This document shows, piece by piece, positions 16,303 to 24,045 of a stretch of DNA of 64,000 nt. The translations under genes and the position numbers were made by a program. The notes beneath the pieces are model-generated. The model did not search any database and was not told the DNA's origin. It saw nothing but the letters and a program-made list of their open reading frames with translations. This DNA comes from an uncultured Bacilli bacterium (GTDB lineage Bacteria; Bacillota_I; Bacilli_A; RF39; UBA660), in assembly GCA_944332205.1 (NCBI GenBank), contig CALVJN010000004.1, forward strand, positions 1 through 64,000. The letters run 5' to 3'. How positions within the stretch are numbered: the first letter of the stretch is position 1; each line of letters starts with the position of its first letter.

Positions 16303-17038
16303 TTATTTTTATATTCACCCTTTTACATATATTTTAATATTTATATCACTATTAACAGCTAATTTTAAAAAGATAATTATTTATATGTCTATAATATTTA
16401 TTCATGAACTTGGTCATTTGCTAACTGCTAGGTATTTTAATTGGAAAATAGATAAAATATATATCTATCCATTAGGTGGAATAACTAAAATAAATGATAA
16501 AATAAATAAACCATTAAAAGAAGAAATAATTATTGTTTTGATGGGACCTATTTTTCAAATGATTTATTATTATGTTTTAATAAAAATGGGAGTTCAAGAC
16601 ATATTATTATTTAACTTGATTTTATTATTATTTAATTTGTTGCCTATATATCCTTTAGATGGAGGTAAAATTTTAAACCTAGTTTTTTCCTTCTTTTTAT
16701 CATATAAACTAAGTTATAAAATAACTTTTTTCTTTTCCTTTTTGTTTTATATTATTTTAGTATTGTTTTCATTATTTTATTTTCACTCTCTTTTTTTTAT
16801 TATTGTTATTTTTTTCTTAATTTTTAAAATAATAGATGAATATTCAAAAAAAGATTATTATTTTAGTAAATTCTTATTGGAGAGATATCTTAATAATTAT
16901 CGCTTTAAAAAAATCAAATTTATTAAAGGAATCAATTCAATGCAAAGAGATAAGACTCATTTTTTTAAGAAAAATAATCAAGTAATTACAGAAAAAGAAT
17001 TTTTAAGAGAACATTTTAATATAGTATATAATAAATAA
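16283..17038 (+). CDS. spoIVFB: SpoIVFB-like intramembrane metalloprotease, non-canonical start
   Basis: A site-2-protease family enzyme expected to cleave the pro-sequence of sigma-K. The zinc motif is FIHELGHLL (HExxH), the third ligand is in LLPIYPLDGGKIL, and several transmembrane helices are present. The first ATG (16385) lies only six codons before HExxH and would delete the first helix. Upstream in the same frame, codons 16283-16384 encode a segment containing YIHPFTYILIF and SLLTANFKK, matching the conserved 'HPF' and following helix of SpoIVFB. No ATG, GTG, TTG or CTG exists there; the only candidates are ATT 16283 or ATA 16286/16295. GGGA at 16270 lies 9 bases before ATT 16283. The coordinates given assume that start. 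A sequencing frameshift is the alternative. Confidence 0.8.
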   Translation: MIKNIFNYFYIHPFTYILIFISLLTANFKKIIIYMSIIFIHELGHLLTARYFNWKIDKIYIYPLGGITKINDKINKPLKEEIIIVLMGPIFQMIYYYVLIKMGVQDILLFNLILLLFNLLPIYPLDGGKILNLVFSFFLSYKLSYKITFFFSFLFYIILVLFSLFYFHSLFFIIVIFFLIFKIIDEYSKKDYYFSKFLLERYLNNYRFKKIKFIKGINSMQRDKTHFFKKNNQVITEKEFLREHFNIVYNK

Positions 17039-17092
17039 TTTAATTACTGTTTCTTTGTATTTAAAATTTCATATATTATATTAGGTGAATTT

Positions 17093-18493
17093 ATGAAAAA
17101 TTTATTTGAGTTGTACTGTATTGATGTTTTAGTTAATGATGTTAAAACTAATTCAAAAGAAGTATTTTTGAATGATGCGTTTGTTTGCATCAAAGGAGTA
17201 AAAGTTGATAGACATAAATATATCGATGAAGCAATTAAAAGAGGCGCTTCTTTTTTGATAGTTTCTAAGGGTAAAAAATACTCTATACCATATGTTAAAG
17301 TTAGAAACACTAATAAAGAATTAGTTAATATTTTATCTAACGTATATAATAATGCTAAAAACATTGGAATAATAGCAATAACAGGAACTGATGGAAAAAC
17401 TACAACAGCCTCTATTATAAGAGATATAATTGGTAATGATCTCTGTGGTTATATTGGAACAAATGGTATAAAAGGTAAATATTTTAACAACAGTAGCGAA
17501 AATACTACTCCTGCAATCGAATATAATTATAAATATTTAGATAAGTTTGCCAAAGAGGGATTAAAGTATGTTGCAATAGAAGCTTCTAGTGAAGGAATGT
17601 TACATAAAAGGTTAGAAGGATTTAAATTTAAAATAGGAATTTTAACAAATTTTACAGAAGATCATTTAAATGTTCATAAAACATTGAAAAATTATTTAAA
17701 ATGCAAGAAAAAAGTTTTTCATAATATAGATAAAGATGGTACAGCAATTTTAAATAAAGATGACCCATTTTATAAACAATTTAGAAAAAGTTGTACTTGT
17801 AATGTTATGACATATGGAAAAAATAAATATAGTACTCTTAGAATAATGGATTATGAATTGTTTTCAAATAAAACAAAGATAACATATATGTATAAAAAAA
17901 ATATTTTTGTAATAGAAAGTCCTTTAGTTGGAGAATTTAATGTTTATAATTTAAGTGCAGCTATTCTTGCTTTATTATCTTTAGATTATAATCTTTCGGA
18001 TATTAGAAAAAGAATTTTAAATATTAAGGTGCCATATGGTCGATGTGAATTTTTAGATTATAAAACAGAATATAAAATTTTTTTAGATTACGCTCATACC
18101 GTAAACGGGATTAAATCAGTTTTAACCTATTTAAACAATATAAAAAAAAGAAAAATAATTACTGTTATTGGTTCTGCTGGAGGAAGAGAAAAAGAAAAAA
18201 GACCAAGTATGGGTAAAGTTGCACAGAATTTATCTGATATTGTTATATATACTATGGATGATCCAAGATATGAAAATACCTTAGATATAATTAATGAAAT
18301 GGTAGATGAATCAAAAAGAAATTATTTTATTGAAATTGATCGTAAGAAAGCTATTTATATGGCATTAAATATAGCTGAAAAAAATGATATCGTTGCTATT
18401 TTAGGAAAAGGAAGAGATAATTATATGGCTATTCTAGATAAGAAAATTTTGTATAGTGATATAATAGTTTTAGATGATTATTTTAAAAAATAA
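17093..18493 (+). CDS. murE: UDP-MurNAc-tripeptide synthetase
   Basis: Adds the third stem-peptide residue to UDP-MurNAc-L-Ala-D-Glu in the cytosol. The N-terminal UDP-binding domain has VKTNSKEV. The ATP loop is GTDGKTTTASII (about residue 103), followed by 'ENTTPAIEYNYKYL' and LTNFTEDHLNVHKT. The C-terminal domain has LDYAHTVNGI. The residue-selecting motif reads MDDPRYEN. DNPR is the classical diaminopimelate motif; DDPR retains Pro-Arg, so the substrate (diaminopimelate or lysine) is not settled from sequence. Length of 466 is normal. ATG after TAGGTGAATTT. It follows spoIVFB and is closed by a terminator that the neighbouring repeat partly copies. Confidence 0.93.
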   Translation: MKNLFELYCIDVLVNDVKTNSKEVFLNDAFVCIKGVKVDRHKYIDEAIKRGASFLIVSKGKKYSIPYVKVRNTNKELVNILSNVYNNAKNIGIIAITGTDGKTTTASIIRDIIGNDLCGYIGTNGIKGKYFNNSSENTTPAIEYNYKYLDKFAKEGLKYVAIEASSEGMLHKRLEGFKFKIGILTNFTEDHLNVHKTLKNYLKCKKKVFHNIDKDGTAILNKDDPFYKQFRKSCTCNVMTYGKNKYSTLRIMDYELFSNKTKITYMYKKNIFVIESPLVGEFNVYNLSAAILALLSLDYNLSDIRKRILNIKVPYGRCEFLDYKTEYKIFLDYAHTVNGIKSVLTYLNNIKKRKIITVIGSAGGREKEKRPSMGKVAQNLSDIVIYTMDDPRYENTLDIINEMVDESKRNYFIEIDRKKAIYMALNIAEKNDIVAILGKGRDNYMAILDKKILYSDIIVLDDYFKK

Positions 18494-18506
18494 AATAATC
18501 ATTTTT
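18474..18506 (+). terminator. murE terminator, 3' arm included in the duplicated repeat
   Basis: ATGATTATTTT (18474-18484) pairs with AAAATAATCAT (18492-18502) and T residues follow. The repeat shared with 53965 onward begins inside the left arm at 18481, so the second copy carries the loop and right arm only. Confidence 0.65.
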
Positions 18507-18539
18507 AAACAAGCTGTAAAATAAAAAGAAAGATAATGA

Positions 18540-18565
18540 TTGAATAAAAAAAAGTTTGATATAAT
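18540..18565 (+). promoter_or_regulatory. promoter of cassette 1, short spacer
   Basis: TTGAAT (18540-18545) and TATAAT (18560-18565) with a 14-base spacer. The equivalent promoter of copy 2 has 16 bases because of a 2-base difference in the A-rich spacer. Confidence 0.5.
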
Positions 18566-18606
18566 AAAAATAGATAATAATAACTAAGAATAAGGAAGTG
18601 AAAAAA

Positions 18607-19101
18607 ATGGAAGAAGTACATAACCAAAAAGGAAATAATAAGCGAAAAAAAAGTGTTATAGGATTTTGGATATGCATAATAATAGCAATAGTAACAATAA
18701 CGAGCTCAATAGTAATGATAAGTGAAACAAAAAAAGTAAAAAATAATGATAAAGAAGAAACCACAGAAAAAGAGGAAGAAGAAATAAAGAGGCCAGAAGC
18801 AAACACAAATGAGGGAATAATAAAGGATAGAACAGAAAACGGAATAAGTTTTACAGAAACAACATTGACAATAGTAGAAAATGGATCAAGTTTTTCAACA
18901 TTAGTAACAAACACAACAGAAGAAGAAATAAAAGTAAGAGTATTTGAAATAAATTTTAAGAATGAAAAAGGAGAAGTAATAACGACACTATATGGATATA
19001 TAGGAGGAAGTTTATTGGCAAATGAATCAAGAAGAATATCGAGTAATGTAGATATAGAATTAAAAGAAGCAGTAGATATAGAATACAAAATAGTAGTTTG
19101 A
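18607..19101 (+). CDS. membrane-anchored FxLYD-like protein, cassette copy 1
   Basis: A 164-residue protein. A basic N-terminus is followed by one transmembrane helix (about 15-38) and an acidic Glu/Lys-rich linker (about 45-70). The C-terminal extracytoplasmic beta-sandwich-like domain (about 80-164) contains VTNTTEEEIKVRVFEINFKN and GGSLLANESRRIS. This strand pattern resembles FxLYD-type domains. The start is ATG 18607, with AAGGA 10 bases upstream; the GTG at 18598 abuts the ribosome site. It differs from copy 2 by one residue (Asn/Lys). It precedes the pseudopilin by 30 bases and probably works with it. Confidence 0.75.
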   Translation: MEEVHNQKGNNKRKKSVIGFWICIIIAIVTITSSIVMISETKKVKNNDKEETTEKEEEEIKRPEANTNEGIIKDRTENGISFTETTLTIVENGSSFSTLVTNTTEEEIKVRVFEINFKNEKGEVITTLYGYIGGSLLANESRRISSNVDIELKEAVDIEYKIVV

Positions 19102-19131
19102 TAAATAAATAAGTAGAAGGTTGGTGGAACA

Positions 19132-21726
19132 GTGAAAAAGAAGATAAAACCAATTACAAAGAAAATAAGGAATAAGAAAATAGGATTTACATTAATAGAA
19201 CTATTAGCAGTAATAATAATATTAGGAATAATAATGATGATAGCGATACCAAGTATAGCAGAATATATAGATTATTCTAGAAGGAATTCATATGTAGCAA
19301 CAGCAAGAGGATATCTAGATGCAACAAGAGTAAAAATAAATTCATATGAGTTTCCATTTGGAGATAGGGAAATAACATATTGGATACCAATAGAATGTTT
19401 GAACTTAGAAAGAGGAGAAGGAAAAAGTCCGTATGGAGACTTTTTAGAGGGATATGCGGTTGTAACATATACAGGGAGTGGATATAACTACTATTTTACA
19501 AGTAGAGATGAAGCAAAGAAAGGAATACTAGTAACACCATATAACGAAATAGATATAGACAGTATAATAAGTTTAAATTCTGAAATACAAGTTCAATTAG
19601 GAATAGGAGGAAGACCAAATGTAGGAATAATGGATAAAAATACATGTGATGCTGAGAATTTAAAGATAAAAGAAGCATTAGAAAATATAGAAGAAGGAGA
19701 AACAGCTACAGAAGATAAAGGATTAATAACAGATAAAAATCCGCCTAGTATAACGGTAAATATAATAAAAAGCGATATAAGCCATTCAAATATAACATTA
19801 ACAGTAACGGATGATGTTGGTTTATCTGAAGATAATAGATATGAATATTGTTTATCAAGTAGTAATACAGAAATAAAAGATTGCGAATTTAAAGAATATG
19901 AAAGTGAAAGACCATTTGAGGAAAATAGTCCTAATAGATATTTATGGGTATATCCAGTAAAAGATAAGCAAGGGAATATAAGTAATGGATATAGTAGTAT
20001 AGAAGAGCCATTCATGATAGCAGATATATCAACAGCGAGTTATGAAGTTACGCCTAAAGGATGGAGTGAAAGCAAGAAGGTAATAATAAACTATCCAGAA
20101 GGATATAAAAATGAATATAGTATAGATGGTGGTATAACCTGGAAAGAGTATACAGGAGAAATAACATTAACAGAAAACACAACAATAATATCAAGGATGA
20201 CAAGTGAAGATAAGTATATATCAGGATCAAGTCAAACAGTATCACAAATAGATCCAACAAAACCAACAAAAGCAGATTATACATATGAAATAAATAATAC
20301 GAGTGTAAAAATAACAGCATCAGGAGAAGATAAAGAATCAGGAATAACACATTATAGTTTCAGTAAAGATAGTGGAGAAAGTTGGAGTGAAGTTAGTACA
20401 AACCCAGTATATACATATACAATAGGAAGTGGAGAAGTAATAGAAGTAAAAGTTAAAGTATATAATGGAACATACGAAAATGATGGAGAAAGTAATAATT
20501 ATTTAATTAGTGAAGGAAAGACATTAAGAATACCGACATATACAGTAACACCAAGTAGTGGATGGAGTAACCAAAAGACAGTGGCAATAAATTATATTGA
20601 TGGCCATACTAAAGAATATAGTTTAAATAATGGAGTAACATGGAATACATATACGAATGCGCTTAGTTTAACTACTAATGCGACAGTAATGGCAAGAAGT
20701 GTTAGCGAGAAAGGGTCATTAATATCAAGTATAAACGTATCAAATATTGAAACAATAAAACCAACAGTTAACGTAAGTACTATTTCTTATAATGGTACAA
20801 GTTCAGTAATAAGAATAAATATTTCTGATAGTGGTGGAAGTGGACTATCAACAAGTAATAAATATCAATATTATTTATCAACAAGTAATACTACTCAAAC
20901 AGGAGGAAGTTGGCAAAATTATACTAATGGTGTTAATTTTACAATAAGTGGAACTTTAGGATTATACTATTTATGGGTATATCCTATAAGAGATAATGCT
21001 GGTAATTATAATGGAACATATACTAATGATACAATTCCATATGTAATAAGTTCATATAATTTATTAGTCGTATCACAAACGTTTAATTACACTGGTGGCG
21101 CTCAATATTTTTCACCTACAGTTTCAGGAAATTATGAGATAGAGTTATGGGGAGCATCTAGTGGCCGTGGTGGTCATGGAGCTTGGAGCGGCGGTGGCGG
21201 CGGTGGCAGTGCTAACGGTGGCTACTTAAAAGTTAAAGCATATTTGACTGCTGGACAAACTTATATAATTCAAGTTGGCGGAGCTGGAACAGGTGGAGCT
21301 GGAACAGGTGGCCAAATTGGATATGGTGGATATAATGGAGGCCAAAATGGAGGATCACCATGTGGCGTTGGCGGCGCTGGTGGAGGTGGTGGTGGAGCTA
21401 CTACCTTTGCTAATAGTACCATTATATATGCAAGTGCTAACGGAGCCGGTGGTGGAGCTGGTGGATGTGATGGTTCTAATGGAAGCTGTGCTGGTGGCGG
21501 CGGTAAAGGTGGTAGTGGATTAGGTAGTCAAGCAAATGGTGGACAGACTTATGGATTCTCTGGGGATGAATGCCCAAATGGCGTAATAGGAAGATGTTAC
21601 TCCTGCGACGGAGGTTCAGGAGAGGTTGGATCATTTGGATATAATCCTAGTTATGCTACATTTATTACAGGAAGTGCTGGTGCCAGAAATGGAAATGGAT
21701 TAGCAACTATTAAATTTATTGGCTAA
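19132..21726 (+). CDS. giant pseudopilin-like surface protein, glycine-rich tail A
   Basis: 864 residues. A basic leader (1-18) precedes a prepilin motif KIGFTLIELLAVIIILG with the cleavage-type Gly-Phe and Glu at +5. The ectodomain has Ig-like modules in the order A (about 205-295), B (300-380), C (385-470), B' (475-550) and A' (553-643); A/A' share RYLWVYPVKD / YYLWVYPIRD and B/B' share YSIDGGITW / YSLNNGVTW. The tail (about 645-864) is glycine-rich with GGGGGG runs and seven or so cysteines. GTG start with GGTTGGTGG upstream. Ile is almost always ATA in the first two-thirds, unlike neighbours. Identical to the copy at 54618 up to residue about 597. Pilus export genes are not nearby. Likely surface-displayed; binding target unknown. 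Confidence 0.8.
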   Translation: MKKKIKPITKKIRNKKIGFTLIELLAVIIILGIIMMIAIPSIAEYIDYSRRNSYVATARGYLDATRVKINSYEFPFGDREITYWIPIECLNLERGEGKSPYGDFLEGYAVVTYTGSGYNYYFTSRDEAKKGILVTPYNEIDIDSIISLNSEIQVQLGIGGRPNVGIMDKNTCDAENLKIKEALENIEEGETATEDKGLITDKNPPSITVNIIKSDISHSNITLTVTDDVGLSEDNRYEYCLSSSNTEIKDCEFKEYESERPFEENSPNRYLWVYPVKDKQGNISNGYSSIEEPFMIADISTASYEVTPKGWSESKKVIINYPEGYKNEYSIDGGITWKEYTGEITLTENTTIISRMTSEDKYISGSSQTVSQIDPTKPTKADYTYEINNTSVKITASGEDKESGITHYSFSKDSGESWSEVSTNPVYTYTIGSGEVIEVKVKVYNGTYENDGESNNYLISEGKTLRIPTYTVTPSSGWSNQKTVAINYIDGHTKEYSLNNGVTWNTYTNALSLTTNATVMARSVSEKGSLISSINVSNIETIKPTVNVSTISYNGTSSVIRINISDSGGSGLSTSNKYQYYLSTSNTTQTGGSWQNYTNGVNFTISGTLGLYYLWVYPIRDNAGNYNGTYTNDTIPYVISSYNLLVVSQTFNYTGGAQYFSPTVSGNYEIELWGASSGRGGHGAWSGGGGGGSANGGYLKVKAYLTAGQTYIIQVGGAGTGGAGTGGQIGYGGYNGGQNGGSPCGVGGAGGGGGGATTFANSTIIYASANGAGGGAGGCDGSNGSCAGGGGKGGSGLGSQANGGQTYGFSGDECPNGVIGRCYSCDGGSGEVGSFGYNPSYATFITGSAGARNGNGLATIKFIG

Positions 21727-21749
21727 TTAATATCCAAACAAATAACTAT

Positions 21750-21779
21750 TTATATTTTAATAAATAAAAAACATATAAT
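21750..21779 (+). promoter_or_regulatory. possible SigE-type promoter for sigK
   Basis: TTATATT (21750-21756) and CATATAAT (21772-21779) with a 15-base spacer fit the B. subtilis SigE consensus (kmATATT, 12-15, CATACAmT) except for the second -35 base. SigE drives sigK in B. subtilis. AT-rich background makes chance matches possible. Confidence 0.4.
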
Positions 21780-21795
21780 TAATTGGGAGGATTAT

Positions 21796-22488
21796 ATGTT
21801 TTTTAATTTATTAGAAAAACTTAAAAAAATATTTATATTTACTACGAGCTATTCCAATAATGTCTTTTTAGATCCGCTTAGTAGTGAAGAAGAGGAAGAA
21901 TGTATAAGAAAAGCAAATATGGGTGATAAAATAGCCCGCAATAAATTGATTGAACATAATTTAAGACTAGTTGCACATATTGTAAAAAAATTTGATTACA
22001 AAAATATTGATCAAGATGATCTTATAAGTATTGGTACTATTGGACTAATAAAAGGTGTAGATTCTTTTTCTAAAAGTCATGGAACTAAGATTACAACATA
22101 TTGTGCAAGATGTATAGAAAATGAAATTTTGATGTATTTTCGAAGTAATAATAAAACAAATAAAAATATTTCTATTAATGAATCAATCGGATTTGATAAA
22201 GAAGGAAATGAAATAACTATTCTAGATATTTTAAAAATGCCAAGTCCCGATTTTGTTGAAAAAATTAATGAAAAAGATAATGTTAAATTATTAATGAAAT
22301 ATTTAAATATCTTAACGCCAAGAGAGGTGTCTATTTTAGTAAAAAGATATGGACTAAATAATACAAAGGAAATGACGCAAAAAGAAATAGCCAAGGAACT
22401 TAAAATATCTAGAAGCTATGTTTCACGTATCGAAAAGAGAGCGTTAATGAAAATTCTAAGAGAGTTTATGAAAAATAACAAGACATAA
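21796..22488 (+). CDS. sigK: RNA polymerase sigma-K factor (pro-form)
   Basis: Late mother-cell sporulation sigma factor of 230 residues. A hydrophobic pro-sequence (about 1-21) is followed by LSSEEEEEC. Region 2 contains NLRLVAHIVKKFDYKNIDQD and LISIGTIGLIKG, and region 4 holds QKEIAKELKISRSYVSRIEK. Very close to B. subtilis SigK throughout. The gene is continuous, with no skin-like element interrupting it. The pro-sequence should be cut by SpoIVFB, encoded 5 kb upstream. ATG follows GGGAGGATT. A SigE-like promoter lies in the 70-base gap after the pseudopilin gene. Confidence 0.95.
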   Translation: MFFNLLEKLKKIFIFTTSYSNNVFLDPLSSEEEEECIRKANMGDKIARNKLIEHNLRLVAHIVKKFDYKNIDQDDLISIGTIGLIKGVDSFSKSHGTKITTYCARCIENEILMYFRSNNKTNKNISINESIGFDKEGNEITILDILKMPSPDFVEKINEKDNVKLLMKYLNILTPREVSILVKRYGLNNTKEMTQKEIAKELKISRSYVSRIEKRALMKILREFMKNNKT

Positions 22489-22497
22489 AAAATTGTA

Positions 22498-22526
22498 TAG
22501 ACTTTTTTTCTTATTAAAGTTATAAT
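22498..22526 (+). promoter_or_regulatory. promoter for deacetylase gene
   Basis: TAGACT (22498-22503), 17 bases and TATAAT (22521-22526). The -35 is a partial match. Confidence 0.45.
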
Positions 22527-22552
22527 TATCTTAAATATATGAGGTGTTCATT

Positions 22553-24028
22553 ATGAGTAGTAATGATAATTGTATAGAAGAAAATAAAAAAGAATTTAAA
22601 AAGAAAATAAAGTTAAAATATAAAAATATTTCAATCATAGGTATTGTTTTTATTACCTTTCTCGTTTTCTTTTCTTTATTTTATATCTTTTTTGTACCTA
22701 AGATAAGTTTAAAAGGTGATAGCTATTTAAAAATAGAGTATGGCAATGATTTTAAAGAACCTGGATATTCAGCTAGTTATTTAGGTAAAGATATAACTGA
22801 TAAAGTGTGGATTAATGGAAAAGTTGATACTACAAAAGTTGGAATTTACAATGTAAAATATAAAGTTAGAAAAAATAAGATTACTATTACTAAAAGTAGA
22901 AAAGTCGAAATTGTTGATACTGTCAAACCTGTTATTACGCTTTCAGGGGAGAAGAATGTTAATGTATGTCCATCATTTGAGTTTGAAGAAAGTGGCTATA
23001 ATGCTTTTGATAATTATGATGGTGACTTGACTGATAAAGTTAAAGTAGATATAAAAGATGATTCTGTTATTTATACTGTTTCTGATAGTAGTGGTAACAA
23101 AACAACTGTCACTAGAAAAATTAATAGGATAGATAATGAATCACCCATTATAACTTTAAAAGGTGGAGACAATTATTATATAACAGAAAAAACTAATTAT
23201 GTTGATCCAGGATATACTGCTTCTGATAATTGTGAAGGCGATTTAACAGAAAAAGTAAAAGTTGTTGGAAAAGTCGATGTTAATGTTGCCGGTAAATATT
23301 ACATTGAATACAGTGTATCAGATTCAAAAGGTAATAGTACTAAAGTAACTAGGACAGTTATAGTATCTAAAGAAATTCAAACTTCGAGCCCTATAAAAGG
23401 CGCTATATATCTTACATTTGATGATGGACCAAGTGCAACAATTACACCAAAACTTTTAGACATATTAAAAGAAAAAAATGTAAAAGCAAGTTTTTTTGTT
23501 ATTAATCATTCAAGTAATTTAGACTATTTAATTAAAAGGGAATATGATGAAGGACATACAGTAGCTTTACATAGCTATTCCCATAATTATTCGAGTGTAT
23601 ATAGTTCTGTAGATTCTTATTTTAATGATTTAAATGAAATTTCAAACAAAGTAGAGAAAATTACTGGTATGAAAAGTAATATAATAAGGTTTCCAGGTGG
23701 TGGAAGTAATACTGTTAGTAGAAATTATTCTAAAGGTATTATGTCAATTTTGACTAAAGAAGTTTTAAATAGAGGGTATCATTATTTTGACTGGAATGTT
23801 TCTAGTAATGATGCTGGTGGCGCTAAAACAAGTGATGATGTATACAACAATGTAGTCAAAAGTTTAAGTAAAAATAGAGCAAACATTGTTCTAATGCATG
23901 ATTTTGAAAATAATTACAAGACACTTAATGCAATTAGTGATATAATTGATTATGGAAAAGCAAATGGTTATCAATTTTTAGCTATTGATATGTCTACAGC
24001 TATGGTTAGACATTCAGTAAATAACTAG
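22553..24028 (+). CDS. membrane-anchored polysaccharide deacetylase with Ig-like repeats
   Basis: 491 residues. An N-terminal transmembrane anchor (about 29-52) is followed by three bacterial Ig-like (DUF5011-type) repeats (about 55-125, 126-200 and 201-275), each with a 'GYxAxDNxxGDLTDKVKV'-like pattern. The NodB deacetylase domain (about 280-491) has TFDDGP (metal Asp pair), HSYSH (metal histidines), RFPGGGSN, DWNVSSND and LMHD. It should remove acetyl groups from peptidoglycan or another surface glycan outside the membrane. The start is ATG 22553 with GAGGTG upstream. It lies between sigK and a surface protein; a spore-cortex role is possible but not shown. Confidence 0.92.
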   Translation: MSSNDNCIEENKKEFKKKIKLKYKNISIIGIVFITFLVFFSLFYIFFVPKISLKGDSYLKIEYGNDFKEPGYSASYLGKDITDKVWINGKVDTTKVGIYNVKYKVRKNKITITKSRKVEIVDTVKPVITLSGEKNVNVCPSFEFEESGYNAFDNYDGDLTDKVKVDIKDDSVIYTVSDSSGNKTTVTRKINRIDNESPIITLKGGDNYYITEKTNYVDPGYTASDNCEGDLTEKVKVVGKVDVNVAGKYYIEYSVSDSKGNSTKVTRTVIVSKEIQTSSPIKGAIYLTFDDGPSATITPKLLDILKEKNVKASFFVINHSSNLDYLIKREYDEGHTVALHSYSHNYSSVYSSVDSYFNDLNEISNKVEKITGMKSNIIRFPGGGSNTVSRNYSKGIMSILTKEVLNRGYHYFDWNVSSNDAGGAKTSDDVYNNVVKSLSKNRANIVLMHDFENNYKTLNAISDIIDYGKANGYQFLAIDMSTAMVRHSVNN

Positions 24029-24045
24029 AAGGAGTGAAGTTTTTT

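Larger units (their letters stand above)
18481..20924. repeat. long direct repeat, copy 1
   Basis: Aligns with 53965-56410 in the same orientation. From the first coding base (18607) to 20924 the alignment is gap-free at a constant offset of 35,486, and only one substitution was noticed (18624, C versus A). In contrast, the upstream 126 bases contain about six differences, including a 2-base indel. No transposase, terminal inverted repeat or target-site duplication was seen. Confidence 0.9.

Noticed and set aside
17070-17085. SigK-type -10 (CATATATTA) before murE
   Set aside because: AT-rich DNA gives such matches often, and a sporulation-only promoter for murE would be unexpected.
18483-19088. 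Long hydrophobic minus-strand ORF over the first cassette gene (and its twin at 53939-54574)
   Set aside because: It is the antisense shadow of an A-rich coding gene. It has no ribosome site and its composition mirrors the sense codons.
21275-21523. Extra-frame ORFs within the glycine-rich tails, including at 57093-57537
   Set aside because: GC-richer Gly codons keep all frames open. No ribosome site and no recognisable protein.
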